DNA of 64,000 nucleotides. Source: Vibrio hangzhouensis. GTDB taxonomy: Bacteria; Pseudomonadota; Gammaproteobacteria; Enterobacterales; Vibrionaceae. The notes below the pieces were generated by a model. The model was given only the letters and a program-made list of their open reading frames with translations. It did no database searches and was not told where the DNA came from. The stretch covers positions 1 to 64,000 of the forward strand of contig NZ_FNVG01000021.1 in NCBI RefSeq assembly GCF_900107935.1. The letters run 5' to 3'. Within the stretch, counting starts at the first letter, position 1. Each line of letters opens with the position of its first letter. Made by a program: the position numbers and the translations under genes. Below are positions 17,269 through 25,660 of the stretch, piece by piece.

Positions 17269-18687
17269 ATGAGTCAGGACAAAATCGACGTTAAGGACAT
17301 CACGCCTAAAACGTTCAACCCGAAAACCCATAAAGGTGGTGGTGACCGGTTTAACCCCAGTAATCGCATCTATGTGCGCGAGAGTAAAGGCACATTTCAG
17401 AAACTGAGGCGCTATGGCGGATGGTTTCTGCTGTTGTTATTTGCTCTGGTGCCATGGATTCCTTATGGTGAGAGGCAAGCGGTGTTGCTGGATATCGGTA
17501 ACCAGCAATTCAACTTTTTTGGTACCACCCTTTACCCGCAAGATCTCACATTATTAGCGCTGCTGTTTATGGTAGCTGCCTTCGGTCTGTTCTTTATCAC
17601 TACCTTCCTTGGTCGGGTCTGGTGTGGCTACTTGTGCCCACAAACAGTCTGGACCTTCATGTACATTTGGTTCGAGGAAAAACTTGAAGGCAGTGCAAAT
17701 AAGAGGCGCAAACAAGACAGTGGTAAGCTCACCAGTAACCTGTTAATGCGTAAAACACTCAAGCACATTGCCTGGCTCGCCATTGCACTGGCTACAGGAT
17801 TCACCTTCACCGGTTACTTTGTGCCTATCGGCGCATTGGTCAGTGACTTCTTTACCTTCAACGCCAATTTCTGGCCGGTATTCTGGGTGCTGTTTTTTGC
17901 CGCCTGTACCTATGCCAATGCCGGTTGGATGCGCTCTATAATGTGTATTCACATGTGCCCATACGCCCGATTCCAGTCGGCCATGTTCGATAAGGACACG
18001 TTTATTGTTGGCTATGACAGCAAACGTGGAGAAACCAGAGGCCCTCGCTCACGAAAGGCCGATCCGCAAAAACTCGGCCTCGGCGACTGCATCGACTGCG
18101 ATCTCTGTGTTCAGGTTTGCCCAACAGGCATCGACATTCGCGACGGGTTGCAGTACGAGTGTATCAACTGCGGAGCCTGTATTGATGCCTGTGATAAAAC
18201 CATGGATCGAATGGGCTATAAGAAAGGCCTGATCAGCTATACCACAGAGCACCGCCTTTCGGGTAAACATACCAAAGTGATGCGTCCCAAGCTGCTCGGT
18301 TACGGCGCGGTACTGTTGGTCATGATAGCCTTGTTCTTTGTTCAGGTCTCAGCCGTCGACCCAGCAGGACTGAGTGTCCTTAGGGATCGCAATCAGTTGT
18401 TCCGCGTCAACAGCGATGGTCTGGTTGAAAACACCTACACCCTGAAAATCATCAATAAAACCCAAACCGAGCAGAAATACTCACTGAGTGTGTCTGGCCT
18501 TGAGGGAGCGACCTGGTATGGCCGACAAACGATTATCGTCGAGCCTGGTGAGGTGTTTAACCTACCGATGAGCCTTGGTGCCGATCCGCAGCAACTCAGT
18601 TCACCTGTCTCGACAATTCAGTTTATACTGAGGGACAGTAATGATTTCTCCTTACAGGTAGAAAGTCGATTTATTAAGAAGCTCTGA
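17269..18687 (+). CDS. ccoG: cytochrome c oxidase accessory protein CcoG (RdxA/FixG family)
   Basis: CcoG is a membrane iron-sulfur protein linked to copper delivery for cbb3-type cytochrome oxidase. The 472-residue form starts at ATG 17269 after AAGGAC; an upstream in-frame ATG at 17209 lacks this. Membrane segments occur near residues 50-68, in the GRVWCGYLCPQTVW region and beyond. Two clusters of cysteines, CIDCDLCVQVCP (about 274-285) and CINCGACIDACD (about 298-309), bind two 4Fe-4S clusters. The C-terminus is an Ig-like domain. The ccoNOPQ genes are not in the window. Confidence 0.95.
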   Translation: MSQDKIDVKDITPKTFNPKTHKGGGDRFNPSNRIYVRESKGTFQKLRRYGGWFLLLLFALVPWIPYGERQAVLLDIGNQQFNFFGTTLYPQDLTLLALLFMVAAFGLFFITTFLGRVWCGYLCPQTVWTFMYIWFEEKLEGSANKRRKQDSGKLTSNLLMRKTLKHIAWLAIALATGFTFTGYFVPIGALVSDFFTFNANFWPVFWVLFFAACTYANAGWMRSIMCIHMCPYARFQSAMFDKDTFIVGYDSKRGETRGPRSRKADPQKLGLGDCIDCDLCVQVCPTGIDIRDGLQYECINCGACIDACDKTMDRMGYKKGLISYTTEHRLSGKHTKVMRPKLLGYGAVLLVMIALFFVQVSAVDPAGLSVLRDRNQLFRVNSDGLVENTYTLKIINKTQTEQKYSLSVSGLEGATWYGRQTIIVEPGEVFNLPMSLGADPQQLSSPVSTIQFILRDSNDFSLQVESRFIKKL

Positions 18688-18712
18688 CAGAGCTTGGGTG
18701 ATTCATAACAGG

Positions 18713-18737
18713 AAAGGGCTCAGTAATGAGCCCTTTT
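18713..18737 (+). terminator. ccoG terminator
   Basis: A perfect 10-bp stem (18713-18722 with 18727-18736), 4-base loop and short T run lies 25 bases after ccoG. An in-frame ATG for the next gene at 18726 lies inside this hairpin and is therefore not taken as a start. Confidence 0.75.
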
Positions 18738-18746
18738 GGTATCAAA

Positions 18747-19730
18747 ATGACAGATAAAGCGTTTAACTTTGACGCCTTAACCCCGGACTTCATGTGGTAT
18801 GCCCTGGAGAGCATCGGGATCAGAGCCGAGTCAGGCCTGCTAGCGCTCAACAGCTACGAGAACCGGGTGTACCAGTTTACCGACGAAGACAGAAAACGCT
18901 ACGTGGTCAAGTTCTATCGCCCGCAACGCTGGACCAAAGCACAAATTCAGGAAGAACACGAATTTGCCCACGAACTGCTGGCACATGAGGTCCCGGTATC
19001 CGCCCCGCTAAATATCAATGGCCACACAATTCACGAATATCAGGGATACTTGTTCGCCCTGTTTGCCAGTGAGGGCGGGCGACAATTTGAAGTGGACAAT
19101 CTGGAGCAGTTGGAGTGGGTGGGACGCTTTATGGGACGCATCCACAAAGTCGGGGCCAGCAAACCCTTTGTCCACCGCCCTACCATAGGCCTGGATGAAT
19201 ATCTTTACCAACCAAGACAGCTGTTACAGGCCTCAAACTTTATCCCCGCACATCTGGAAAATGCGTTTTTTAACGATCTTGATATGTTAATTTCGCAAAT
19301 CGAAACCCACTGGCAACCTTCGGACACGATCCGTTTGCACGGCGACTGCCACCCGGGAAATATCCTTTGGCGCGACGGTCCCTTGTTCGTCGATCTGGAC
19401 GATGCACGTAACGGTCCCGCTATTCAGGATTTGTGGATGCTACTAAACGGTGAACGTCAGGATAAACTGATGCAACTGGACGTATTACTGGAGGGGTATC
19501 AAGAATTCAGTGAGTTACCTACCAATCAGTTGAAACTTATTGAACCTTTGCGCGGTCTACGTATGGTGCACTATATGGCCTGGCTGGCAAAACGCTGGCA
19601 AGATCCGGCCTTTCCACAGGCATTTCCCTGGTTCAATGATGCTAAATACTGGGAAGGCCAGGTTCTCGGATTTAAAGAACAGATAGCGGCTCTGAATGAG
19701 AAGCCCCTTTCTTTACAGCCCCAGTGGTGA
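18747..19730 (+). CDS. srkA: stress response kinase A (SrkA/YihE)
   Basis: SrkA is a Ser/Thr protein kinase of the APH/RIO-like fold that in E. coli counters stress-induced cell death. The start MTDKAFNFDALTPDFMW at 18747 gives 327 residues (E. coli 328). The catalytic loop LHGDCHPGNILW has the catalytic Asp and Asn, and VDLDDA supplies the metal-binding Asp. It is followed by dsbA 51 bases later; in E. coli yihE and dsbA are also adjacent and partly cotranscribed. Confidence 0.95.
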   Translation: MTDKAFNFDALTPDFMWYALESIGIRAESGLLALNSYENRVYQFTDEDRKRYVVKFYRPQRWTKAQIQEEHEFAHELLAHEVPVSAPLNINGHTIHEYQGYLFALFASEGGRQFEVDNLEQLEWVGRFMGRIHKVGASKPFVHRPTIGLDEYLYQPRQLLQASNFIPAHLENAFFNDLDMLISQIETHWQPSDTIRLHGDCHPGNILWRDGPLFVDLDDARNGPAIQDLWMLLNGERQDKLMQLDVLLEGYQEFSELPTNQLKLIEPLRGLRMVHYMAWLAKRWQDPAFPQAFPWFNDAKYWEGQVLGFKEQIAALNEKPLSLQPQW

Positions 19731-19781
19731 CAAACTACCCATCGTCCTCACTAGGATTTGGTTTTATACATGGAGAAAATA

Positions 19782-20381
19782 ATGAAAAGAATCATCGCAC
19801 TGTTTGCGACGCTTATGGTCAGCCTGGGAGTCAATGCAGCACAATTCCAAGAAGGCACCCACTACAAAGTCCTTGAGCTTGAGAAATCTTCCAAACCAGT
19901 GGTTACTGAGTATTTCTCATTCTATTGCCCGCACTGTAATAGTTTTGAGCCTATCATTGCTCAATTAAAGAAAAAGATCCCAGCAGAGGCCAAATTCCAG
20001 AAAAACCACGTATCTTTCATGGGCGGAAACATGGGTATGTCGATGAGCAAAGCTTACGCTACGATGGTCGCGCTCAAAGTAGAAGACAAGATGGTGCCCG
20101 TGCTGTTTAATCGCATTCACAACATGAACAAGCCACCGCGTAATGACGACGAACTGCGTCAAATCTTTCTGGATGAAGGCGTAGACGCGAAAAAGTTTGA
20201 TGCGACCTTTAATGGCTTTGCCGTCGACTCTATGGTTCGCCGCTTTGACAAGCAGTTCAAAGACAGCGGGTTAACTGGGGTACCAGCAGTGATCGTCAAT
20301 AATAAATATCAGGTCGAAGCAGGCAGCATCCAGTCTCTGGAAGAGTACTTTGAACTGGTTAACTTCCTGTTGAAAAAGTAA
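19782..20381 (+). CDS. dsbA: periplasmic thiol:disulfide oxidoreductase DsbA
   Basis: DsbA introduces disulfide bonds into exported proteins. The ATG at 19782 follows GGAG at proper spacing and opens a signal peptide (residues 1-19, ending VNA-A). The 199-residue precursor has the thioredoxin-fold active site Cys49-Pro-His-Cys52 and the cis-proline motif TGVPAVIV. In vibrios DsbA is needed for folding of toxins, pili and secreted enzymes. A strong terminator follows. Confidence 0.97.
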   Translation: MKRIIALFATLMVSLGVNAAQFQEGTHYKVLELEKSSKPVVTEYFSFYCPHCNSFEPIIAQLKKKIPAEAKFQKNHVSFMGGNMGMSMSKAYATMVALKVEDKMVPVLFNRIHNMNKPPRNDDELRQIFLDEGVDAKKFDATFNGFAVDSMVRRFDKQFKDSGLTGVPAVIVNNKYQVEAGSIQSLEEYFELVNFLLKK

Positions 20382-20393
20382 TCTTTCCCCAAT

Positions 20394-20437
20394 AAAAAAC
20401 CGAGCTCCTGGGGGGTACTCCACTGGCTCGGTTTTTT
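20394..20437. terminator. bidirectional terminator between dsbA and yihG
   Basis: A 12-bp outer stem (20394-20405 with 20426-20437) is flanked by A and T runs and carries an inner 5-bp stem in its loop. It serves both convergent genes. Confidence 0.88.
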
Positions 20438-21321
20438 TACTTTGAATGAATGTCTTTCAAGGTCTCATCTTTTTGCTGCCAGACTTCCCCTAACCATTGC
20501 TGAAACTCTCGTTTGTAGGGTTTGTCGTTAAAGTAGTCCCCCAACACTTTCTCATCAACGGGCAGGATTCGCACCTTAACAACAATACGTTTCATCTTAC
20601 CCATCAGTACCGCTTTAAAGGGCTGGTCAGTGTTCTCAGGATAGGCCAGCGTTACATCAATTATGTTTTCAAACTGATCGCCCATGGCTGCCAATGTATA
20701 AGCAATACCGCCAGACTTGGGTTGCAACAGGTACTGATAACCTGCGCGACTGCTTTTCTGCTTTTGCGCCGTAAAACGGGTTCCCTCAACATAATTGACC
20801 ACTGTTGTAGGTGTGTCCTTAAACTTGGCGCAAGAGCGACGCGTGGTTTCCAGATCTTGTCCACGTTTCTCGGGATGTCTGATCAGGTATTCGCGTGAAT
20901 AACGCTTCATAAATGGCATATCAAGGGCCCAGCACGCCATGCCAACAAAAGGAACATACAACAATTGTTGTTTCAGAAAAAACTTCGGCATAGGGATGCG
21001 GTCTTTAAAGACACTGCACAATACCACGATATCGGTCCAGCTCAGATGATTGCTGATCATGAGATACCAACCATCCTTCCTTAGGGACTCCATGCCCTCA
21101 ATCTGCCACTCTACCTTTGGATTAACCAGATGCAGAATGCCATGATTAATCGTCGCCCAAAGCCACATAAAACGGTTGGCCAGCGCGGTACACAACTTCT
21201 GTAAAGGACGGACTGGAAACAACAACTTCAGTAGCCCAAAACCAAGGATGGGAATCGAACAAAATGCTGTATTAATAATTACAAGCGAGGCACTAATTAT
21301 AAAAAGAAGGTATCCAAGCAT
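20437..21321 (-). CDS. yihG: acyltransferase YihG (PlsC family)
   Basis: The 294-residue protein has two hydrophobic N-terminal segments and a PlsC-type acyltransferase domain with the NHLSWTD motif (the HX4D catalytic pair) and the acceptor-binding EGTR motif. It probably acylates lysophosphatidic acid at the inner membrane, as does E. coli YihG, an alternative to PlsC. Its neighbours dsbA, srkA and yihD are the same as in E. coli. Confidence 0.93.
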   Translation of the reverse strand: MLGYLLFIISASLVIINTAFCSIPILGFGLLKLLFPVRPLQKLCTALANRFMWLWATINHGILHLVNPKVEWQIEGMESLRKDGWYLMISNHLSWTDIVVLCSVFKDRIPMPKFFLKQQLLYVPFVGMACWALDMPFMKRYSREYLIRHPEKRGQDLETTRRSCAKFKDTPTTVVNYVEGTRFTAQKQKSSRAGYQYLLQPKSGGIAYTLAAMGDQFENIIDVTLAYPENTDQPFKAVLMGKMKRIVVKVRILPVDEKVLGDYFNDKPYKREFQQWLGEVWQQKDETLKDIHSK

Positions 21322-21419
21322 AACCCACTATCTATGATGTATTTGTGACAATTTGATGGCGGTTAATTGTACAAGGCGATTTGCCATGTGCAATGGTTTT
21401 ATCATTGGTCTGATTTGTG

Positions 21420-21448
21420 TTGTAACTCATAAAAAACACGCCTATGCT
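21420..21448 (+). promoter_or_regulatory. candidate promoter of the first DUF2860 gene
   Basis: TTGTAA (21420-21425) and TATGCT (21443-21448) are separated by 17 bp and lie about 70 bases before the start codon. Both hexamers match sigma-70 consensus at four or more positions. Nothing else is seen in the yihG-DUF2860 intergenic stretch. Confidence 0.45.
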
Positions 21449-21520
21449 GAACCAATAACATAACATAAACATATAATTACATACGTTACCCCGATATTCA
21501 GAATGTGATAAGGAACAGTT

Positions 21521-22510
21521 ATGAAGCAGGCATGGAATGTCACAATCTTAGCTCTCGCACTCGTCTCCCAGACGGCAACCGCTAAGTTATCAGAAAGTAA
21601 TGGATTTAGCGGCGAAATCGCCTTAAATGCCGCCTACGCCAGTAAAACCTCAAACTTATCCAACACTGATGATGATTACCGGACCTACACCGGTGAAGCA
21701 CAGCAAGACAGCAGTGCGTTGCTGCTACCACTGGGCAACTTGCAATATACCTTTGGTCAGGCCTCCAACCACCAGTTGTTTATAGGTACATCACGAGCCG
21801 ACATCGCAGTGGGTACGCTGGCGCTGGAAGCAGGCTACCGTTATCAGTTTGCCGACCGCACTAAAATCAGTCTGTCATTGCTACCGACCATTCTTGAAGG
21901 GGAAGTTTGGCAGGACCCCTATTTGCTCAACACCGCACGAAGCACCACTGACGAGAAAGGCACTGCGTATCGTCTTCAGCTCAACAACATCGCCGGCTCG
22001 CTATTCAGCGTCGATCTCGCCTATGGTAAAAAGGAAGTGGATGAAGAGCGCTCAGGCGCCGGTTCTTCTCTGACCGAGCAGCAACAGCAACTGCTAAATC
22101 GAAACGCCGATATCCTTTATGGCAAGTTCAAGATGATGCTGCCTGTGAGCAAAGGCGTCATGCTGTATCCTTCGCTTATTTATATTCAACAGGACGCACA
22201 GGGCAGCGCCATGAAAAATCAGTCTTACGGTGCTGAGCTCTCTTCGTTTATGTCAGCGGGCAATCATCAGTTTGCATTGACACTGACCTACCTGAACCGT
22301 CAGTACGATTCCGCCAACCCGCTGTTTGACAACACGACCCGCGCCGATAATGAGTGGAAGGCATTTCTTGCCTACGAGTATCCGGGGATCTTTTACTCCA
22401 ACAATGTCTCTCTGGTGGCCTTTGCTGGCGTGACCGACAGCGATTCTAATATCACTTTCTACGATGAAAAAAACTGGATCAGCGCGGTCGGCGTGAACTG
22501 GAGCTTTTAA
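21521..22510 (+). CDS. DUF2860 family outer-membrane-type protein, copy 1
   Basis: The 329-residue protein begins with a clear signal peptide (residues 1-21, ending TATA-K). The rest is rich in alternating hydrophobic and aromatic residues and ends in Trp-Ser-Phe, a C-terminal Phe as in BAM-assembled beta-barrels. I read it as the DUF2860 family, found in vibrios and of unknown function. It is a tandem paralogue of the next gene: both share the NGFSGEI motif after the signal peptide, the LPLGxLxYTFG block and the LGTSR/IGTSR-x-DIAVGT block. Confidence 0.82.
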   Translation: MKQAWNVTILALALVSQTATAKLSESNGFSGEIALNAAYASKTSNLSNTDDDYRTYTGEAQQDSSALLLPLGNLQYTFGQASNHQLFIGTSRADIAVGTLALEAGYRYQFADRTKISLSLLPTILEGEVWQDPYLLNTARSTTDEKGTAYRLQLNNIAGSLFSVDLAYGKKEVDEERSGAGSSLTEQQQQLLNRNADILYGKFKMMLPVSKGVMLYPSLIYIQQDAQGSAMKNQSYGAELSSFMSAGNHQFALTLTYLNRQYDSANPLFDNTTRADNEWKAFLAYEYPGIFYSNNVSLVAFAGVTDSDSNITFYDEKNWISAVGVNWSF

Positions 22511-22546
22511 TAGGTCAATCATCCACCCATTGAGTTCAATAATATG

Positions 22547-22580
22547 TGGCTTAACAACACAGTTTGTTAAGCCATTTTTT
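22547..22580 (+). terminator. terminator after DUF2860 copy 1
   Basis: An 11-bp stem (22547-22557 with 22564-22574) is followed by six T. It separates the two paralogues, so they are probably transcribed independently. Confidence 0.85.
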
Positions 22581-22675
22581 ATCGCTAGAGTATGCTCCCC
22601 GACAGTGTGCTCCAACGGCGGAATAGCAAAATTGAGTCCCGGAAGCACACCAAAGAGCTAAACAACGGATGTACC

Positions 22676-23653
22676 ATGACGCCAAAAATGACCTATTTAA
22701 CGGTTCTCTCTTTCCTCCTGCACAGCCCCTTCTGTTTTGCGGCTCTGTCGCCAGCAAATGGCTTCAGTGGCGAGATTTCCGTCAGTCATGCCCAAGTGGG
22801 AGAAAAGGCCAATCTTGTAAGTGGCGATCACCCTGGCGTCATTTTTAGTCAGGAGGCGCACGATGAGCTCTGGCTGCCATTAGGCACTCTCACATACACG
22901 TTTGGTGCACAGCAAGACAAACAGTGGTTTTTGGGTACCTCTCGCAACGACATCGCCGTAGGCACCTTTGTTATGGAAGGCGGCTATCGTCAACAATTGC
23001 AGGACGGCTCGATATGGAGCGTTTCTTATCTTCCGACCTTGGTGGGTGAGCCTATCTGGAAGAATCCGTATGTCGGTGCAACCGATCTAGAACTATCAGA
23101 AGCCGGTGGTGACGCGTTTCGTATACAGATAGAGAGCATCGCAGGATCTCCATTCACTCTTGATATGGCCTACGGTACCCGACTGATTTCAGAAGAACGC
23201 TCAGCAACTAACATTACGGCCTCTGACACCCACCACTATGATCGCAATAGCCAGTTTTACTACGCAAAGGGCTCTTATACCCTGCCCATAAGCGACGCAT
23301 GGACTCTGTTTCCATCCTTGATCTACCTGATTGATGATGCCAAAGGTCGAGCCGTCAGAAATCAGGGTGCCGGCGCAGAACTGACGGCACTTTTTGCCTA
23401 TAACCAACACAGTTTTGCCACCACACTCAGCTACATGAACCATGAGTTTCGCGGCCACGATGTCATCTTCAACCGCAGTGGACGCATCGATGAAAAATAC
23501 AGCGCATTTCTGGCCTATGAATACCTGTCACTCTGGAATATCGACGCCTTATCACTGATTTCACTGTCAGGCTACAATGCCACTGATTCCTCAATCGCAT
23601 TTTATGAATCTGCGGATTGGATCACCACGGTCGGCATGAACTATGCGTTCTAA
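22676..23653 (+). CDS. DUF2860 family outer-membrane-type protein, copy 2
   Basis: This 325-residue paralogue of the upstream gene also has a signal peptide (ending CFA-A) and the shared NGFSGEI, LPLGTLTYTFG and LGTSRNDIAVGT blocks, and ends in Tyr-Ala-Phe. The ATG at 22676 is chosen because it opens the signal peptide; the ATG at 22592 in frame would add 28 unlikely residues. The ribosome site is weak (CGGAT). The sequence has diverged a great deal from copy 1, so the duplication is not recent. The stop overlaps the convergent comM end by four bases. Confidence 0.8.
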   Translation: MTPKMTYLTVLSFLLHSPFCFAALSPANGFSGEISVSHAQVGEKANLVSGDHPGVIFSQEAHDELWLPLGTLTYTFGAQQDKQWFLGTSRNDIAVGTFVMEGGYRQQLQDGSIWSVSYLPTLVGEPIWKNPYVGATDLELSEAGGDAFRIQIESIAGSPFTLDMAYGTRLISEERSATNITASDTHHYDRNSQFYYAKGSYTLPISDAWTLFPSLIYLIDDAKGRAVRNQGAGAELTALFAYNQHSFATTLSYMNHEFRGHDVIFNRSGRIDEKYSAFLAYEYLSLWNIDALSLISLSGYNATDSSIAFYESADWITTVGMNYAF

Positions 23654-25176
23654 ACTGCTTGGGCACTGAGTTGCTTAAGTAGCCGGTCCATAGCCCGATA
23701 GCCGAGCGCCTCTGCAAGGTGGGCTCTGTTAATACCGGGCTCTCCCGCTAAGTCCGCGATGGTTCGGGCCACTTTGATGATTCTGTGGTAGGCCCGTATC
23801 GACAGCCCCAGACGATGCAATGCATTCTCCAGAAACTCAGCATCGGGCTTTTGCAGCTGGCAGTACTGCTCTATTTCGCGACTCTGCAACAAGGCATTCA
23901 CCTTTCCGGACCGAGCCAACATCATTTCGCGTGCCACATATACCCGCTGCTTCACCACTTTCGTCGCCTCTCCCCGCTCTCCCCCCTCAGATAAAGTCCC
24001 TTTGGGTAATGCAGGGATCTCTATCGACATATCAAACCGGTCCAGCAATGGACCTGACAAGCGGCTCAAATAGCGCAGTATGAGCTGTGGATTGGTTCGA
24101 GCCTGATCCCCCTCATAATACCCCGTAGGGCTCGGATTGAGTGCCCCCACCAACTGAAACCTGGCCGGAAACCGGGTTTTGCCCTGTGCTCTGGAAATAA
24201 TGATCTCTCCTGATTCAAGTGGCTCTCGCAGAGAATCGAGAACTTTGCGCTCAAACTCCGGCATTTCATCCAGAAACAGCAAACCATTATGGGCCAGAGA
24301 AATCTCTCCGGGCCTGGGAATAGAGCCACCTCCGACCAATGCCGCCATGGAGCTGGAGTGATGAGGAGCACGAAAAGGGCGTATTTTCCAGTTCTCTTCG
24401 TTGATTTCCTGCTGCGTCAGCGAGGCAACCGAGGCCGTTTCCATCGCTTCTTGTTCGCTCATCTCAGGCAACAAATCACACAGTCGTGACGCCAGCATGG
24501 TTTTTCCAGTGCCGGGTGGCCCCAAAAACAAAAGATTGTGATTGCCCGCAGCGGCGATCTCTAGCGCTCTCTTACCCTGTTGCTGACCAATAATGTCCTG
24601 AAGATCACGATAGGAAGACTCAGGCAGGGGACGCCGAGGCTTAGAGGTCACCAGTGACAGAGCCTGTTGTCCCATCAGATAGGCACAGACATCCAGCAAA
24701 CCCGACGCTGACTTGTGCTTGTCTTTTCCCACTAAGGCAGCCTGATCGCCATTCCCTTCCGGCACCAGCAGACAACGCTGAGTTTTATTCGCCGCCAGGG
24801 CCGCCGGCAGTACCCCTTTGACCACGCGTAACTCTCCCGACAACGCAAGCTCACCAATAAACTCATGAGCCATCAGTTTATCGTGTGGCAATTGATCGGA
24901 AGCTGCCAGGATCCCCAAAGCGATGGGCAAATCGAATCGTCCCCCTTCTTTGGGCAGGTCAGCGGGCGCCAGATTCACCGTGATCCTCTTAGCCGGAAAC
25001 TGAAAGCGAGAATTGATGATCGCACTGCGCACCCGATCCTTAGATTCTTTCACTGTCGTCTCGGGAAGTCCAACCAGTGTAAAGCCTGGCATACCATTGC
25101 TAATATGAACCTCTACGGTGACTTGAGGAGCCTCGACACCAACACTGGCACGGCTATAAATAATCGATAATCCCAT
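23650..25176 (-). CDS. comM: branch-migration AAA+ ATPase ComM (YifB family)
   Basis: ComM is a hexameric helicase that drives branch migration during natural transformation in vibrios. The start at 25176 follows AAGGAT and gives 508 residues (E. coli YifB 506). An N-terminal ChlI/Lon-like domain precedes the AAA+ core with Walker A GPPGTGKT and Walker B LLFLDEMPEF, and a C-terminal Mg-chelatase helical domain. It is intact here. It is divergent from the ilv operon, and with dprA gives two competence genes in the window. Confidence 0.96.
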   Translation of the reverse strand: MGLSIIYSRASVGVEAPQVTVEVHISNGMPGFTLVGLPETTVKESKDRVRSAIINSRFQFPAKRITVNLAPADLPKEGGRFDLPIALGILAASDQLPHDKLMAHEFIGELALSGELRVVKGVLPAALAANKTQRCLLVPEGNGDQAALVGKDKHKSASGLLDVCAYLMGQQALSLVTSKPRRPLPESSYRDLQDIIGQQQGKRALEIAAAGNHNLLFLGPPGTGKTMLASRLCDLLPEMSEQEAMETASVASLTQQEINEENWKIRPFRAPHHSSSMAALVGGGSIPRPGEISLAHNGLLFLDEMPEFERKVLDSLREPLESGEIIISRAQGKTRFPARFQLVGALNPSPTGYYEGDQARTNPQLILRYLSRLSGPLLDRFDMSIEIPALPKGTLSEGGERGEATKVVKQRVYVAREMMLARSGKVNALLQSREIEQYCQLQKPDAEFLENALHRLGLSIRAYHRIIKVARTIADLAGEPGINRAHLAEALGYRAMDRLLKQLSAQAV

Positions 25177-25334
25177 AAAATCCTTTTTTTCCTCCAACTT
25201 CTCTCACTTTGGCGGTTAAAAGTCAGAGTTTTATATATAGACCATGTTATACAGCGACATTTAATGCTGAGTAAATGTGAAAAAAGTATGATTTTTTGCT
25301 TGTCAGGTAACAGAAATTTGTGATACCACTAGTG

Positions 25335-25350
25335 ACGCAAACATTTTCGT
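25335..25350 (+). promoter_or_regulatory. PurR-like site upstream of the ilv leader peptide
   Basis: ACGCAAACATTTTCGT resembles the PurR operator but has CpA in place of the central CpG, which normally matters for binding. It lies about 33 bases before the leader-peptide start. The function is uncertain. Confidence 0.25.
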
Positions 25351-25382
25351 TAGAACCAATACAACGATTTATAAACAAGATA

Positions 25383-25472
25383 ATGACTTTTAACGCTCAC
25401 TCTCACACTCTGATTAGCCTGATTATTGTGGTCCTGATTGGTACCGCACGGGGGCATGTGGGCGGAAAATAA
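25383..25472 (+). CDS. ilvL: ilv operon leader peptide (attenuation)
   Basis: The 29-codon frame encodes a peptide with 10 of 29 residues Leu, Ile or Val, including the run LISLIIVVLIG. Such a peptide times ribosome movement through branched-chain codons in the ilvGMEDA leader: when charged tRNAs are scarce the ribosome stalls and transcription continues. The neighbouring attenuator and the downstream genes support this. It is too short for ordinary gene finding. No strong ribosome site is visible in front of it. Confidence 0.85.
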   Translation: MTFNAHSHTLISLIIVVLIGTARGHVGGK

Positions 25473-25486
25473 CCACGAGATTCAGA

Positions 25487-25520
25487 AAACCCCCGCACTG
25501 AAAAGTCCGGGGGTTTTTTT
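25487..25520 (+). terminator. ilv attenuator
   Basis: A 9-bp GC-rich stem (25487-25495 with 25508-25516) and a T run form the terminator. CGGGGG at 25449-25454, within the leader-peptide codons, is identical to the 3' arm and can pair with 25490-25495 instead, forming an antiterminator. This is the classical attenuation arrangement. Confidence 0.88.
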
Positions 25521-25660
25521 ACAAACTCGAAATACAAATTTGATAGTGATCACTCATTAAAGCCTCGACAGGCGGAAATGACAGGAAAAATGGGAGCACA
25601 CAATGTGCAGTCGAACGACAATCCGTCACGACAACAAACGTGACAATCAAGGAGGCTATA

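Noticed and set aside
18726..18746. Upstream ATG for srkA
   Set aside because: It lies inside the ccoG terminator hairpin, and the downstream start matches the family N-terminus.
23201..23458. Open frame opposite DUF2860 copy 2
   Set aside because: Antisense shadow with no support.
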